A model generated the notes under the pieces. The model searched no databases. It saw nothing but the letters and a program-made list of their open reading frames with translations, and was not told where the DNA came from. A stretch of 64,000 nucleotides of DNA from Flammeovirgaceae bacterium. Lineage in GTDB: Bacteria; Bacteroidota; Bacteroidia; Cytophagales; Cyclobacteriaceae. Both the position numbers and the translations under genes were made by a program. The DNA lies in NCBI GenBank assembly GCA_013204595.1, contig JABMNK010000092.1, positions 1 to 64,000 of the forward strand, in the 5' to 3' direction. Positions 16,800-26,412 of the stretch are shown piece by piece (the stretch's first letter is position 1; every line of letters starts with the position of its first letter).

Positions 16800-19475
16800 A
16801 TGGCCCTTTCCACCAAATATGATCCATCAGAAGTAGAAGATAAATGGTACAAGCATTGGATGGAACATGGACAATTTAAAGCCCGTGTAAATCCAAACAA
16901 AGAGCCATATAGTATCGTAATACCCCCTCCTAATGTTACAGGTGTTCTTCATATGGGGCATATGCTTAACAATACGATACAGGATATTCTGATTCGAAAA
17001 GCAAGAATGCAGGGGAAAGAAGCTTGCTGGGTACCTGGTACTGATCACGCTTCAATAGCCACAGAGGCCAAGGTAGTCGGAATGCTTCGTGAAAAGGGGA
17101 TAAAAAAGAGTGATCTGACTCGGGAAGAATTTCTAGCACATGCTTGGGAATGGAAAGAGAAATATGGAGGCATTATTCTAGAACAATTAAAAAAACTTGG
17201 GGCCTCATGCGACTGGGAAAGAACTGCTTTTACCATGGATAAGGGCTATTACCAGGCAGTGATTAAAGTTTTCATAGATCTTTATAACAAAGGGTACATC
17301 TATAGAGGATTGCGCATGGTCAATTGGGATGTGGAAGCGCAAACAGCCGTTTCAAATGAAGAAGTACTTTACCTCGAAGGGGGCGAAACGTCCAAATTAT
17401 ACCAAATAAAATATCAGATTCAGGACAGTGATGAATATCTTGTCATTGCCACTCAAAGGCCTGAAACGATCATGGGAGATACAGGGATCGCCGTAAATCC
17501 CAACGATGATCGCTATAAGCATCTCATTGGCAAGATGGCCATTGTGCCCTTTGTGCAAAGAGCGGTACCTATCATCGCAGATGAGTATGTAACTATGGAC
17601 TTTGGTACTGGATGCTTGAAGGTTACCCCAGCACATGATCCAAATGATTATGAAATAGGACAGCGTCATGGATTGGAAGTAATAGATACCATTGGGTTGG
17701 ATGGTAAGCTTACCGAAACTTGTCAAGTCACTGCATACATCGGTAAGGATCGATTTACCGTGAGGAAACAAATCATTAAAGATTTAAACACCCTAGGAAT
17801 TCTTGTTGGCGAAGAGGATTTCAATACTCGGATCGGACGGTCCGAACGCACCAATACAGTGATTGAACCCAAACTTTCACTTCAATGGTTCATTAAAATG
17901 AAAGATATTTCACAGACGGCACACCAAGCGGTCATGAATGATGATATTTTGCTCTTTCCTGCTAAGTTTAAAAATACATATCACCACTGGATGGAACATG
18001 TACGTGACTGGTGCATCTCGCGTCAACTGTGGTGGGGCCAACGAATACCTGCATATCATTTTGGGGCGGGAGAAGACGATTTCGTGGTCGCCCATGACCC
18101 TGCAGAAGCATTACTACTTGCTATCAAGAAATCGGGTAATGAACAATTGATCCTATCCGATCTCCGTCAGGACGAAGATGTTTTAGATACTTGGGCCTCT
18201 TCATGGCTATTCCCCTTAGCGGTATTTGACGGCTTTAATGAGGATAGTTTTGATCCCCAATCAGGAAAAATCATCAAAGGTAAAAATGCTGAACTAGATT
18301 ATTTTTATCCTACAGATACCCTGGTAACGGCCCCCGAAATTTTATTCTTTTGGGTTGCACGGATGATTATTGCAGGTTATGAATATACAGGAGAAAAACC
18401 CTTTAAAAATGTTTATCTAACGGGTATCGTGAGAGATAAACAAAGGAGAAAAATGTCGAAGTCTTTAGGAAACTCTCCGGATCCACTGGATCTTATCAAG
18501 AAATATGGAGCGGATGGTGTCAGAATTGGCATGCTGTTCAGTTCACCCGCAGGCAACGACCTTCTTTTTGATGAAAAATTAGTGGTGCAAGGTCAGAAAT
18601 TTTCCAATAAAATCTGGAATGCTTTCAGACTTGTTCAAGGTTGGGAGGTCAAAGAGCTAGCGCAACCATCAGAGAATATCCTGGCCATAGAATGGTTTGA
18701 CGCTAATTTTCAGCGAGCATTGACCGAACTAGAGAATCACTTCTCAAAATTCAGGATGTCAGATGCTCTCATGACTGTATACAAACTTATTTGGGATGAT
18801 TTTTGTAGTTCGTATTTGGAGTGGGTTAAGCCTTCATATGAAGCCCCTATTGATCGTGATACATTTAATCAAACGGTAAGGTTTCTTGAACAATTAATGA
18901 AAATTACCCACCCTTTCATGCCCTTCATTTCAGAAGAAATCTGGCATCTTTTAGGAAAACGGTCAAGTGGAGAAGAGTTAATAGTGACCGCATGGCCAAT
19001 GGCACAGTCATTTGATCAAAATATTATTTCTGAAACCGAATTCTTATTTGAAATAATTGCTCAGATTCGAAATCTTCGAAATAGTCATCAAATCTCACCC
19101 AAAGAAAAACTACAATTGATGATAAATAGTGACCCTAGCTTCTTCAGTAGGATAAATGCTTCACTGTGCAAAATAGCCAATTTAGAGCAAATCATTTTCG
19201 AAAAAGAAAAACCAGATCAAAGCTATGCTTTTGTTGTGCAGTCAAAAGAATTCTGTATTCTGACAAACAAAAAAGTAGACCAGGAAAATGAGCGTGAAAA
19301 TCTTCAAAAAGAATTGGATTATACCAAAGGATTTTTAGCTACTGTAAACAAAAAGCTCAGTAATGAACGCTTCGTCAATAATGCTCCCGAACAGGTTCTT
19401 ATTACCGAAAGGAAAAAGAAAACCGATGCTGAAGCAAAAATAGAAGCCCTGGTAGAAAGTCTCCGCAAACGCTAA
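16800..19475 (+). CDS. valS: Valyl-tRNA synthetase
   Basis: This class I synthetase charges tRNA-Val. The 891-residue protein has the HIGH motif as HMGH at 51-54 (PPPNVTGVLHMGHMLNNT), the editing CP1 insert at about 190-350, a tryptophan-rich WCISRQLWWGQRIPAYH block and the KMSKS motif at about 551-555. The last 70 residues form the C-terminal coiled coil that binds tRNA. The ATG at 16800 (MALSTKYDPSEVE) is chosen over a TTG at 16770, which would lie inside the promoter box. Its stop codon overlaps the stop of the convergent ald gene by three bases. Confidence 0.97.
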   Translation: MALSTKYDPSEVEDKWYKHWMEHGQFKARVNPNKEPYSIVIPPPNVTGVLHMGHMLNNTIQDILIRKARMQGKEACWVPGTDHASIATEAKVVGMLREKGIKKSDLTREEFLAHAWEWKEKYGGIILEQLKKLGASCDWERTAFTMDKGYYQAVIKVFIDLYNKGYIYRGLRMVNWDVEAQTAVSNEEVLYLEGGETSKLYQIKYQIQDSDEYLVIATQRPETIMGDTGIAVNPNDDRYKHLIGKMAIVPFVQRAVPIIADEYVTMDFGTGCLKVTPAHDPNDYEIGQRHGLEVIDTIGLDGKLTETCQVTAYIGKDRFTVRKQIIKDLNTLGILVGEEDFNTRIGRSERTNTVIEPKLSLQWFIKMKDISQTAHQAVMNDDILLFPAKFKNTYHHWMEHVRDWCISRQLWWGQRIPAYHFGAGEDDFVVAHDPAEALLLAIKKSGNEQLILSDLRQDEDVLDTWASSWLFPLAVFDGFNEDSFDPQSGKIIKGKNAELDYFYPTDTLVTAPEILFFWVARMIIAGYEYTGEKPFKNVYLTGIVRDKQRRKMSKSLGNSPDPLDLIKKYGADGVRIGMLFSSPAGNDLLFDEKLVVQGQKFSNKIWNAFRLVQGWEVKELAQPSENILAIEWFDANFQRALTELENHFSKFRMSDALMTVYKLIWDDFCSSYLEWVKPSYEAPIDRDTFNQTVRFLEQLMKITHPFMPFISEEIWHLLGKRSSGEELIVTAWPMAQSFDQNIISETEFLFEIIAQIRNLRNSHQISPKEKLQLMINSDPSFFSRINASLCKIANLEQIIFEKEKPDQSYAFVVQSKEFCILTNKKVDQENERENLQKELDYTKGFLATVNKKLSNERFVNNAPEQVLITERKKKTDAEAKIEALVESLRKR

Positions 19476-20698
19476 AATCGCGCGGCCATTAATAGCCTTA
19501 AGTCTTTAAAATTAAGCTGGTACTTATTGGCCAAATGTCTATTGGTAGTACTTCCTTTATAGCTATAAACTCCTTTCATAAACCAACGATTCATGAAAAT
19601 CATCTCGTCTATGCCTCCCACTTCACCAATTTGAATTAGGATTGGTGTAAGAATATTAGAAATAGCAATCGATGCCGTTCTTGGTACTCTAGAAGCTATA
19701 TTAGGCACACAATAATGAACGACATCATATTTTCGGAAGGTAGGATTACTTAGGGTCGTGGGGTGAGAACTTTCGATACATCCTCCTTGATCAATACTGA
19801 CATCAATTACCAAAGAATTGGGTTTCATTTTAGCAATCATTTCTTCACTGACTACTACACTGTTCATCCCATTTTCAATACGCATTGCACCAATGAGCAC
19901 ATCTGCAGATTCCAAAGCCTTGCCCAATGCCGGATTATCAAACGTCGAAGTATGGACCTGCCAGCCCACGGCATGTTTGAGCCTTCGTAGTTTATAAATA
20001 CGATTATCAAAAATCTGAAGATCAACACCTAATCCAAGAGCTGCACGTGTGGCGTATTCTGCAACCGTACCAGCACCTATGATGACTACCTTTGTTGGAG
20101 CTACGCCTGTAACACCTCCTAATATGACACCTTGTCCGCTATTAGCATTACTCAAAAGCTCGGCCGCAATCAACATAAGCGAGCTTCCCGCTATCTCACT
20201 CATTGATCTCACAAGGGGTAAACCGCCTACTTTATCCTCAATAAACTCATACGCCAATCCAATGATTTTTTTTCGCTGAATGGCCTGCATATATTCCGCC
20301 GTTTGTGTGCCCGGCTGCAAGGCGCTAATTAACGCGGCGCCTGACCTCATTAAACTAATTTCTTCCAAACTCGGAGGTTCTACCTTAAGAATTACATCTG
20401 ATTGAAAAATTTCTTTTCGATCATAAACAATTCTAGCCCCAACTTCACTATAATCATTATCGGTAAAATTAGCAGAATTGCCTGCAGAAGCCTCAACGAA
20501 CACTTGATGACCATTTTGAACCAAAATCTCAACAGATTCAGGTTTCAGTGAAACCCTATTTTCTTCCATCGCTGTCTCCAGCGGAACACTAATGCTAAGC
20601 GAGGCAGTACTTTTGTCTTTTTTTAGTGGTTTTTCTTGAGGGTAAAGTGCTACCGCTCTACCCATTTCTTTAAATCCCGATTTACTACCTAGCGCCAT
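19472..20698 (-). CDS. ald: Alanine dehydrogenase family protein
   Basis: The 408-residue protein belongs to the alanine dehydrogenase/PNT family, which interconverts alanine and pyruvate plus ammonium with NAD(H). The N-terminal catalytic domain contains ENRVSLKPESVEILVQNGH and the Rossmann domain has VVIIGAGTVAEYATRAALGLG followed by IFDNR. The conserved ASRVPRTAS segment near 345 belongs to the family C-terminal region. It is the last gene of a porX-tsaE-ald operon; its start overlaps tsaE by 14 nt. The first ~40 residues are not well conserved in the family, so a slightly later start cannot be ruled out. Confidence 0.9.
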   Translation of the reverse strand: MALGSKSGFKEMGRAVALYPQEKPLKKDKSTASLSISVPLETAMEENRVSLKPESVEILVQNGHQVFVEASAGNSANFTDNDYSEVGARIVYDRKEIFQSDVILKVEPPSLEEISLMRSGAALISALQPGTQTAEYMQAIQRKKIIGLAYEFIEDKVGGLPLVRSMSEIAGSSLMLIAAELLSNANSGQGVILGGVTGVAPTKVVIIGAGTVAEYATRAALGLGVDLQIFDNRIYKLRRLKHAVGWQVHTSTFDNPALGKALESADVLIGAMRIENGMNSVVVSEEMIAKMKPNSLVIDVSIDQGGCIESSHPTTLSNPTFRKYDVVHYCVPNIASRVPRTASIAISNILTPILIQIGEVGGIDEMIFMNRWFMKGVYSYKGSTTNRHLANKYQLNFKDLRLLMAARF

Positions 20699-21107
20699 GA
20701 TGTTTATAATTGAGCTCCCGTTGATTGTTCGCCACTAATTTAATATTAATTTCCAGGTATTGTTCTGGCAGTATCGTGGCAATATTTTCTGCCCATTCGA
20801 TCAAACATAAATGACCAGAATAAAAATACTCTTCAACGCCAATCTCATTGGCATCTCTCATATTTCTTATTCGATAAAAATCAAAATGATAGATGGGTAG
20901 ATCTTCTAAATCACGATACTCATTAATGATCGCAAATGTAGGTGAATTCATGGGCTCATTTACCCCTAAACGTCTGCATACTTCTTTGATCAAAGTGGTT
21001 TTGCCTGAACCCATCTCTCCATTAAAACAAATGATCTTTTGACCATTCATCTTTTGATAAATTAGCTCGACAGCCAAGGCGATCTGATCCAAGGAATACA
21101 TCATCAT
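20685..21107 (-). CDS. tsaE: tRNA threonylcarbamoyladenosine ATPase TsaE
   Basis: TsaE is the small ATPase that cycles the TsaB-TsaD complex during synthesis of the t6A37 modification of ANN-decoding tRNAs. The 140-residue protein has the Walker A motif NGEMGSGKTTLI, the NSPTFAIINEY segment containing the switch Thr, and HFDFYR. Three Met codons in a row (21107, 21104, 21101) make the exact start ambiguous; the first overlaps the porX stop as ATGA. Confidence 0.95.
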   Translation of the reverse strand: MMMYSLDQIALAVELIYQKMNGQKIICFNGEMGSGKTTLIKEVCRRLGVNEPMNSPTFAIINEYRDLEDLPIYHFDFYRIRNMRDANEIGVEEYFYSGHLCLIEWAENIATILPEQYLEINIKLVANNQRELNYKHHGAR

Positions 21108-22648
21108 TTTTGCTTAAGGGTTATAAAAGGTATGATCATTTCTTCCATACTAATCCCGCCATGTTGAAATGTATCTGAATAAAGATTAACATATTGATTA
21201 TAGTTATTCGGATAAGCAAAAAAAGATTCTTCTAAGGCAAAAATATAAGAAGATGTCAGATTTAATTTAGGTAATTTAAATTCCTCAGGCTTGGCCATAT
21301 GAAAAACCGTCTTAGCATTGAAATTTAAATTTTTTCCAACTTTAAACCTCAAATTGGTATTGGTATCTCTATCTCCGATTATCTTTTCCGGCTTTTTGAC
21401 TCTGATGGTACCGTGATCCGTGGTGATCATTACTTTCACCTTTTTATCTGCCAATTTCTTCAATACCTCAAATAAAGAAGAATGATTGAACCAGGTCTTG
21501 GTCAGTTCTCGATAAGCAGATTCATCTGGTGCTAATTCTCGAATCATTGGCATATCTGTTCTGGCATGTGAGAGCATGTCAACAAAATTATAAACCAACA
21601 CATTGAGGGGCGCACTCATTAAATCATCGAGCTTTTGAGCAATCTTTTGACCTTCCTTGACCTTAAGGATTTTATGATAATTAAACTTTTTTAGAATTCC
21701 TGATCGATCCAAATTAGCCGCTAGTAGCGCTGATTCAAATTTATTTTTTGAGCCCTCATCGCTTTCGCTAGTCCAAAGTTCTTTATAGTTATTTTCAATT
21801 TCTGCAGGCATCAAGCCAGCAAAAAGAGCATTTCGAGCATAATTGGTGGCCGTTGGCAAAATAGAATAGTAGGTCTCTTTTTTATCAATTTCGAACAGCT
21901 TGGAGATTTCTGGTTCCAATATTTCCCACTGATCAAATCGCAAGTTGTCTATTACGATGAGAAATAAGTTTTCTTGCTCCAAAACAGGAAATACTTTTTC
22001 TTTTAGTACTCGATGAGAAAGTAGCGGATGCGCTTGGCCATTGATCCATCCTTGGTAATTAGATTTCACATAATTGGCAAATTTTTGGTTAGCTTCTGCC
22101 TTTTGCATCTGGAGGATTTCAGACATGCTTTTTTCATTGGTTTGATCTATGAGCAACTCCCATCGGACCAACTTGCGATAGATTTCGCTCCATCCATCGT
22201 AATCTAAATCCTCACCCATTTGGTAACTCAAATTAGCAAAATCCTGCTGATAATTTAGGTTGGTTTTCTCAGTAACCAGTCTGTTTTTATCTAGCAACCG
22301 CTTTACGGAAAGCAAAATCTGATTGGGATTTAAAGGTTTGATTAAATAATCAGCGATTTGTGAACCAATAGCATCCTCCATAATATGCTCTTCCTCGCTT
22401 TTGGTAATCATCACCACAGGAATATTGGGGTAAATCAATTTGATCTCCTTTAAAGTCTCTATACCAGATAATCCGGGCATATTTTCATCTAAAAATACGA
22501 TATCAAAAAATTGTTTGGCCATCTCTTCTATTGCATCGTTTCCGCTATTGAGTGGGACCACCTCGTAACCCTTATTTTCTAAAAACAGAATATGAGGTTT
22601 TAGAAGATCTATCTCGTCATCGGCCCATAAAATCTTATAATGCTGCAT
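21104..22648 (-). CDS. porX: PorX-type response regulator with PglZ phosphatase domain
   Basis: PorX is the cytoplasmic response regulator of the PorXY system that controls type IX secretion genes in Porphyromonas and relatives. Residues 1-120 form a receiver domain with the acidic pair Asp10-Asp11, phospho-acceptor Asp54 (VFLDENMPG) and Lys104 (LIKPLNP). The rest is an alkaline-phosphatase-like PglZ domain with NLRFDQWEILEPE and metal-binding TTDHGTIRVKKP, an arrangement specific to Bacteroidota. Known PorX proteins hydrolyse cyclic and linear oligonucleotides. No PorY histidine kinase gene is in the window. The stop overlaps tsaE. Divergent from the HD gene with only about 55 nt between starts. 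Confidence 0.9.
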   Translation of the reverse strand: MQHYKILWADDEIDLLKPHILFLENKGYEVVPLNSGNDAIEEMAKQFFDIVFLDENMPGLSGIETLKEIKLIYPNIPVVMITKSEEEHIMEDAIGSQIADYLIKPLNPNQILLSVKRLLDKNRLVTEKTNLNYQQDFANLSYQMGEDLDYDGWSEIYRKLVRWELLIDQTNEKSMSEILQMQKAEANQKFANYVKSNYQGWINGQAHPLLSHRVLKEKVFPVLEQENLFLIVIDNLRFDQWEILEPEISKLFEIDKKETYYSILPTATNYARNALFAGLMPAEIENNYKELWTSESDEGSKNKFESALLAANLDRSGILKKFNYHKILKVKEGQKIAQKLDDLMSAPLNVLVYNFVDMLSHARTDMPMIRELAPDESAYRELTKTWFNHSSLFEVLKKLADKKVKVMITTDHGTIRVKKPEKIIGDRDTNTNLRFKVGKNLNFNAKTVFHMAKPEEFKLPKLNLTSSYIFALEESFFAYPNNYNQYVNLYSDTFQHGGISMEEMIIPFITLKQK

Positions 22649-22703
22649 AAATTAAAAAATCCTTTTGTATGTTCACTCATCAATAATCATTCCCAAAATT
22701 ACC

Positions 22704-23954
22704 TTGAATAAAAAAAAAATTTTTAACGATCCCGTTTATGGTTTTATAAACATACCTAATGACCTGATCTATGATCTCATTGAGCACCCCTATTTTCAAA
22801 GATTAAGAAGAATAAAACAGCTAGGATTATCAGATTACGTCTACCCTGGTGCACTTCATACAAGATTTAATCATGCCCTAGGTGCGATGCATCTTATGAA
22901 AAAAGCATTGGATAATCTCAAAGAAAAAGGTCACATGATTTTTGACTCTGAATATGAAGGCGCCCTAATTGCTATTTTACTGCACGACATAGGGCATGGG
23001 CCCTTTTCACATAGTCTTGAATTCAGCTTATTTAAAAAAATCAACCACGAACAAATTACCACATGGGTATTAAGCAAATTGAATCAAGAATTTAAAGGCA
23101 GATTAAGTTTGGCAATAGAAATTTTTCAAGGTCGTTATCCTAGGAAATTCCTTACCCAACTTGTCTCTAGTCAATTAGATATAGACCGACTGGATTACCT
23201 GAAAAGAGACTGCTTTTTTACAGGTGTTCAAGAAGGAAGCATCGGAGCTGAGCGCATTATTAAAATGCTCAATGTAATTGATGACGAATTAGTCGTAGAA
23301 GAAAAAGGAATTTATAGTATTGAAAGTTTTATCAGCGCCAGAAGGATTATGTATTGGCAAGTTTATTTGCATAAAACAGCTGTTTCCGCAGAAAAAATGC
23401 TCATTGAGTTAATCAAGCGGGTGAAAATTTGTAAGAGGTCAGGAATGAATCTGATTTCTACACCAGCGCTAAGTCTTTTCTTAAATACTAAAATTTCTAA
23501 AGAGGATTTTGAAACTAATCCCAACGTATTACAAACCTACATGGAATTAGACGATACCGACATCTGGGGAAGTATCAAATTTTGGATCAAAAGTGAAGAT
23601 CCGATAATCCACTTGCTTAGTAATGCGCTTTTAAACCGGGATCTATTTAAAATTCAGTTCCTCAACACCCCAGAAAAACAAACTAATATTTTGAAAATCA
23701 AAAAGACCGTCTCCAAAAAGTATGACATACCCCAAAAACTCACCTCTAGTTTGGTGATTCTTGGAAGAATCAGTAACGCGGCCTACACCCCTAAAAATCA
23801 GATTATCAAAATTTTAAGAAAAAACGGTAAAGTGGAAGACATTAGCGCTGCTGTCGACTTACCCAACATTAAAGCTATGAGTAAAATAGTTGAAAAAAAT
23901 TACCTTTGCTATCCCAAAAATGTATCTTTGGAGGATTATAGCTCATTAAAATAA
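22704..23954 (+). CDS. HD-domain phosphohydrolase, probable TTG start
   Basis: An HD-superfamily metal-dependent phosphohydrolase of 416 residues. The signature helices are present: YFQRLRRIKQLG, YPGALHTRFNHALGAMHLM, and the metal-binding LLHDIGHGPFSHSLE, followed by SQLDIDRLDYLKRD. Relatives include dNTP triphosphohydrolase-like proteins; the substrate here is unknown. The frame holds no ATG upstream of the conserved region. The TTG at 22704 gives MNKKKIFNDPVYGF, which matches how these proteins usually begin, while a TTG at 22665 would sit in a promoter-like box. It is the first gene of a plus-strand run leading 18 nt later into lpxD. Confidence 0.88.
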   Translation: MNKKKIFNDPVYGFINIPNDLIYDLIEHPYFQRLRRIKQLGLSDYVYPGALHTRFNHALGAMHLMKKALDNLKEKGHMIFDSEYEGALIAILLHDIGHGPFSHSLEFSLFKKINHEQITTWVLSKLNQEFKGRLSLAIEIFQGRYPRKFLTQLVSSQLDIDRLDYLKRDCFFTGVQEGSIGAERIIKMLNVIDDELVVEEKGIYSIESFISARRIMYWQVYLHKTAVSAEKMLIELIKRVKICKRSGMNLISTPALSLFLNTKISKEDFETNPNVLQTYMELDDTDIWGSIKFWIKSEDPIIHLLSNALLNRDLFKIQFLNTPEKQTNILKIKKTVSKKYDIPQKLTSSLVILGRISNAAYTPKNQIIKILRKNGKVEDISAAVDLPNIKAMSKIVEKNYLCYPKNVSLEDYSSLK

Positions 23955-23972
23955 TTTTCTTTCAGTCAAAAA

Positions 23973-25001
23973 ATGGATTTTACCATAAATCAGATTGCCC
24001 TACTAATGGGGGGACTAGTCGAAGGAGATGGGGATACTTTGGTAAACACCATTGGTGCAATTGAAACTGCGAATAAGGGTAGTATTACGTTCTACTCCAA
24101 TAAGAAATATGAATCTTATCTCTACACCACGAAAGCTTCTGGAATCATTATTAATAAAAATTTAAAGTTAAATAAAGTAGTAAAGTCCGTACTCATTCGA
24201 GTTGACGATCCCTATTTGGGCTTTACCACCCTATTAGAAACCTATGAGAAATTATTAAGTTTTAAGAAAGTCGGTATCGAAACACCAACATTTATAGATA
24301 AAACCGCTGTCTACGGTAACGATCTGTATTTGGGTGCTTTCGCTTATTTAGGTGAAAATGTCAAAATAGGTGAAAATGTGAAGATCTATCCCAATGTTTA
24401 CATTGGTGATGGATCCATTGTAGGTGATAATTGTATTCTTCATCCAGGTGTTAAAATTTATGCCAATACCCAAATAGGAAATTATTGTACGCTGCATGCG
24501 GGATGTATCATTGGTAGTGATGGATTTGGTTATGCGCTTCAAGAAGATGGCTCTTATAAAAAAATCCCTCAACTTGGCAAAGTCATACTTGAAGATCATG
24601 TTGATATTGGAGCTAATACTGTGGTTGACTGTGCTACTTTTGATGCAACCATTATCAGAAAAGGTGTGAAGTTGGATAACATGGTTCAAATTGGTCATAA
24701 TGTTGAAATTGGTGAACATACCGTGATTGCTGCTCAAACTGGCATCGCCGGTTCTACGAAAATTGGAAATAACTGTATTATCGGGGGGCAAGTAGGTATC
24801 GCTGGACACCTACATATTGGCAATAAAACACAAATACAAGCGCAATCAGGCGTTTCAAAGAATACAGAAGAAGGTCACATTATTTATGGCACTCCTGCAA
24901 TAGACTACAGAAATTACCTGCGATCATATACTATTTACAGAAAACTACCTGAAGTAATGAAGCAAATCGAAATTCTAGAACAAAAACTTTTAAATTTGTA
25001 G
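23973..25001 (+). CDS. lpxD: UDP-3-O-acylglucosamine N-acyltransferase
   Basis: LpxD adds the N-linked hydroxyacyl chain to UDP-3-O-acylglucosamine in lipid A synthesis. The 342-residue protein has the uridine-binding N-terminal domain (1-100), a left-handed beta helix of hexapeptide repeats (about 105-300) and a short C-terminal helix. His242 in QIGHNVEIGEH is the expected catalytic base. It stands in the order HD, lpxD, lpxC-fabZ, lpxA with spacings of 18, 16 and -4 nt, so these are very likely one operon for outer-membrane lipid A. Confidence 0.96.
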   Translation: MDFTINQIALLMGGLVEGDGDTLVNTIGAIETANKGSITFYSNKKYESYLYTTKASGIIINKNLKLNKVVKSVLIRVDDPYLGFTTLLETYEKLLSFKKVGIETPTFIDKTAVYGNDLYLGAFAYLGENVKIGENVKIYPNVYIGDGSIVGDNCILHPGVKIYANTQIGNYCTLHAGCIIGSDGFGYALQEDGSYKKIPQLGKVILEDHVDIGANTVVDCATFDATIIRKGVKLDNMVQIGHNVEIGEHTVIAAQTGIAGSTKIGNNCIIGGQVGIAGHLHIGNKTQIQAQSGVSKNTEEGHIIYGTPAIDYRNYLRSYTIYRKLPEVMKQIEILEQKLLNL

Positions 25002-25017
25002 TCCAATAATAAGATTA

Positions 25018-26412
25018 ATGAAGTTCAATCAGCATACAATTAAAAGTGAAAGCACGGTATCCGGGGTAGGACTGCACACCGGTGTGGTTAGCAATATGAC
25101 TTTTTCACCCGCCCCGATAAATCATGGCATAATATTTCAAAGAATCGATCTAGAGGGTGCACCTTTTGTAAAGGCCGATGTCGATAATGTAGTCGACTTA
25201 TCTAGAGGTACAAGTATTGAAGAAAATGGCGCGCGTATTAATACAATAGAACATGTATTAGCCGCACTTGTCGCATTAGAGATCGATAATATAATAATTA
25301 AACTTGATGGCCCTGAACCACCCATTATGGACGGCAGTTCTAGGCAATTCATGGATTCTATCATGTCAGTAGGACTCCTTGATCAAAATATTCAAAGAAA
25401 CTTCTTTGAATTACCAGAGAGCGTTTTTTATGAAGAAAAAGAGCGAAATGTAGAAATGGCAGCATTGCCATTAGATGATTATAGAGTGACCGTTATGGTT
25501 GATTATAATTCTCCTGTTTTGGGCAGCCAGCATGCTTCTTTGAACAAAATATCAGATTTCTACGAACATATAAGTGATGCTAGGACCTTTTGTTTTTTGC
25601 ATGAAATTGAGGCCTTGTACAAGCAAGATTTAATAAAAGGAGGTGATATTTCCAATGCCATAGTAGTCGTAGATAGAATGATTAAAAAAGGGGAACTAGA
25701 TCATCTCTCACGTCTATTAAATAAACCAAAAGTTGAAGTCAAAAAGGAAGGAATTTTAAATAATGTCGACCTGCGTTATAAAAACGAACCGGCTAGGCAT
25801 AAATTGTTGGATATTGTAGGTGATCTTGCCTTAGTCGGGAGACCTATAAAAGCACAAATACTTGCCGCACGACCTGGTCATGCGGCAAACATAGCTTTTG
25901 CAAGAAAGCTTAAAAAATTAATGCTAAAAACCTATCAAAGTTCCATCCCACAGTATGATCCCAAAATACCACCTGTGATGGATATTAATAAAATCGCCAA
26001 AATTTTACCTCATCGATATCCTTTTTTACTCATCGATAAAATATTCCATATTGATGCAACTTCAGTTTCTGGTATAAAAAATGTAACATTCAACGAACCT
26101 TTTTTTCAAGGTCACTTTCCTGGAAATCCCGTAATGCCTGGCGTTTTACAAGTTGAGGCAATGGCTCAGATTGGAGGTATTTTGGCACTTAATTCAGTTC
26201 CAGATCCTGAGAATTATTGGACCTATTTTTTAGGGATTGAAAATTTTAAATTTAAAAAAATGGTATTTCCAGGTGATACTTTAGTTTTCAAGTGCGAACT
26301 TGTAGAACCCATTAGGCGAGGATTTGTTAAAATGAAAGGAGTTGCCTACGTTGGAACGCAATTAGTTTGCGAAGGTGCAATGACTGCAGTACTTGTAAAA
26401 AAAGAAGAATGA
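25018..26412 (+). CDS. lpxC-fabZ: Fused LpxC deacetylase / FabZ dehydratase
   Basis: One 464-residue polypeptide combines two enzymes. Residues 1 to about 300 are LpxC, the zinc deacetylase that commits UDP-GlcNAc to lipid A, with the metal motif IEHVLAALVALE, PEPPIMDGSS-type active-site segment (GPEPPIMDGSS) and HKLLDIVGDLAL. Residues from about 320 are FabZ, the 3-hydroxyacyl-ACP dehydratase of fatty acid synthesis, with LPHRYPFLLIDK, catalytic His near 365 in QGHFPGNPVMPG and Glu near 379 in QVEAMAQ. The fusion is characteristic of Bacteroidota and related phyla. It may balance fatty acid and lipid A flux. The lpxA ATG overlaps its stop. Confidence 0.97.
   Translation: MKFNQHTIKSESTVSGVGLHTGVVSNMTFSPAPINHGIIFQRIDLEGAPFVKADVDNVVDLSRGTSIEENGARINTIEHVLAALVALEIDNIIIKLDGPEPPIMDGSSRQFMDSIMSVGLLDQNIQRNFFELPESVFYEEKERNVEMAALPLDDYRVTVMVDYNSPVLGSQHASLNKISDFYEHISDARTFCFLHEIEALYKQDLIKGGDISNAIVVVDRMIKKGELDHLSRLLNKPKVEVKKEGILNNVDLRYKNEPARHKLLDIVGDLALVGRPIKAQILAARPGHAANIAFARKLKKLMLKTYQSSIPQYDPKIPPVMDINKIAKILPHRYPFLLIDKIFHIDATSVSGIKNVTFNEPFFQGHFPGNPVMPGVLQVEAMAQIGGILALNSVPDPENYWTYFLGIENFKFKKMVFPGDTLVFKCELVEPIRRGFVKMKGVAYVGTQLVCEGAMTAVLVKKEE

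Noticed and set aside
17397-17771. 124-codon ORF antisense to valS
   Set aside because: It is contained within the well-supported valS gene and shows no domain, start signal or neighbour support.
24348-24809. 153-codon ORF on the minus strand
   Set aside because: It lies fully inside lpxD. The periodic hexapeptide repeats of LpxD keep the opposite frame open; the translation is Asn/Ile-rich with no promoter or family features.
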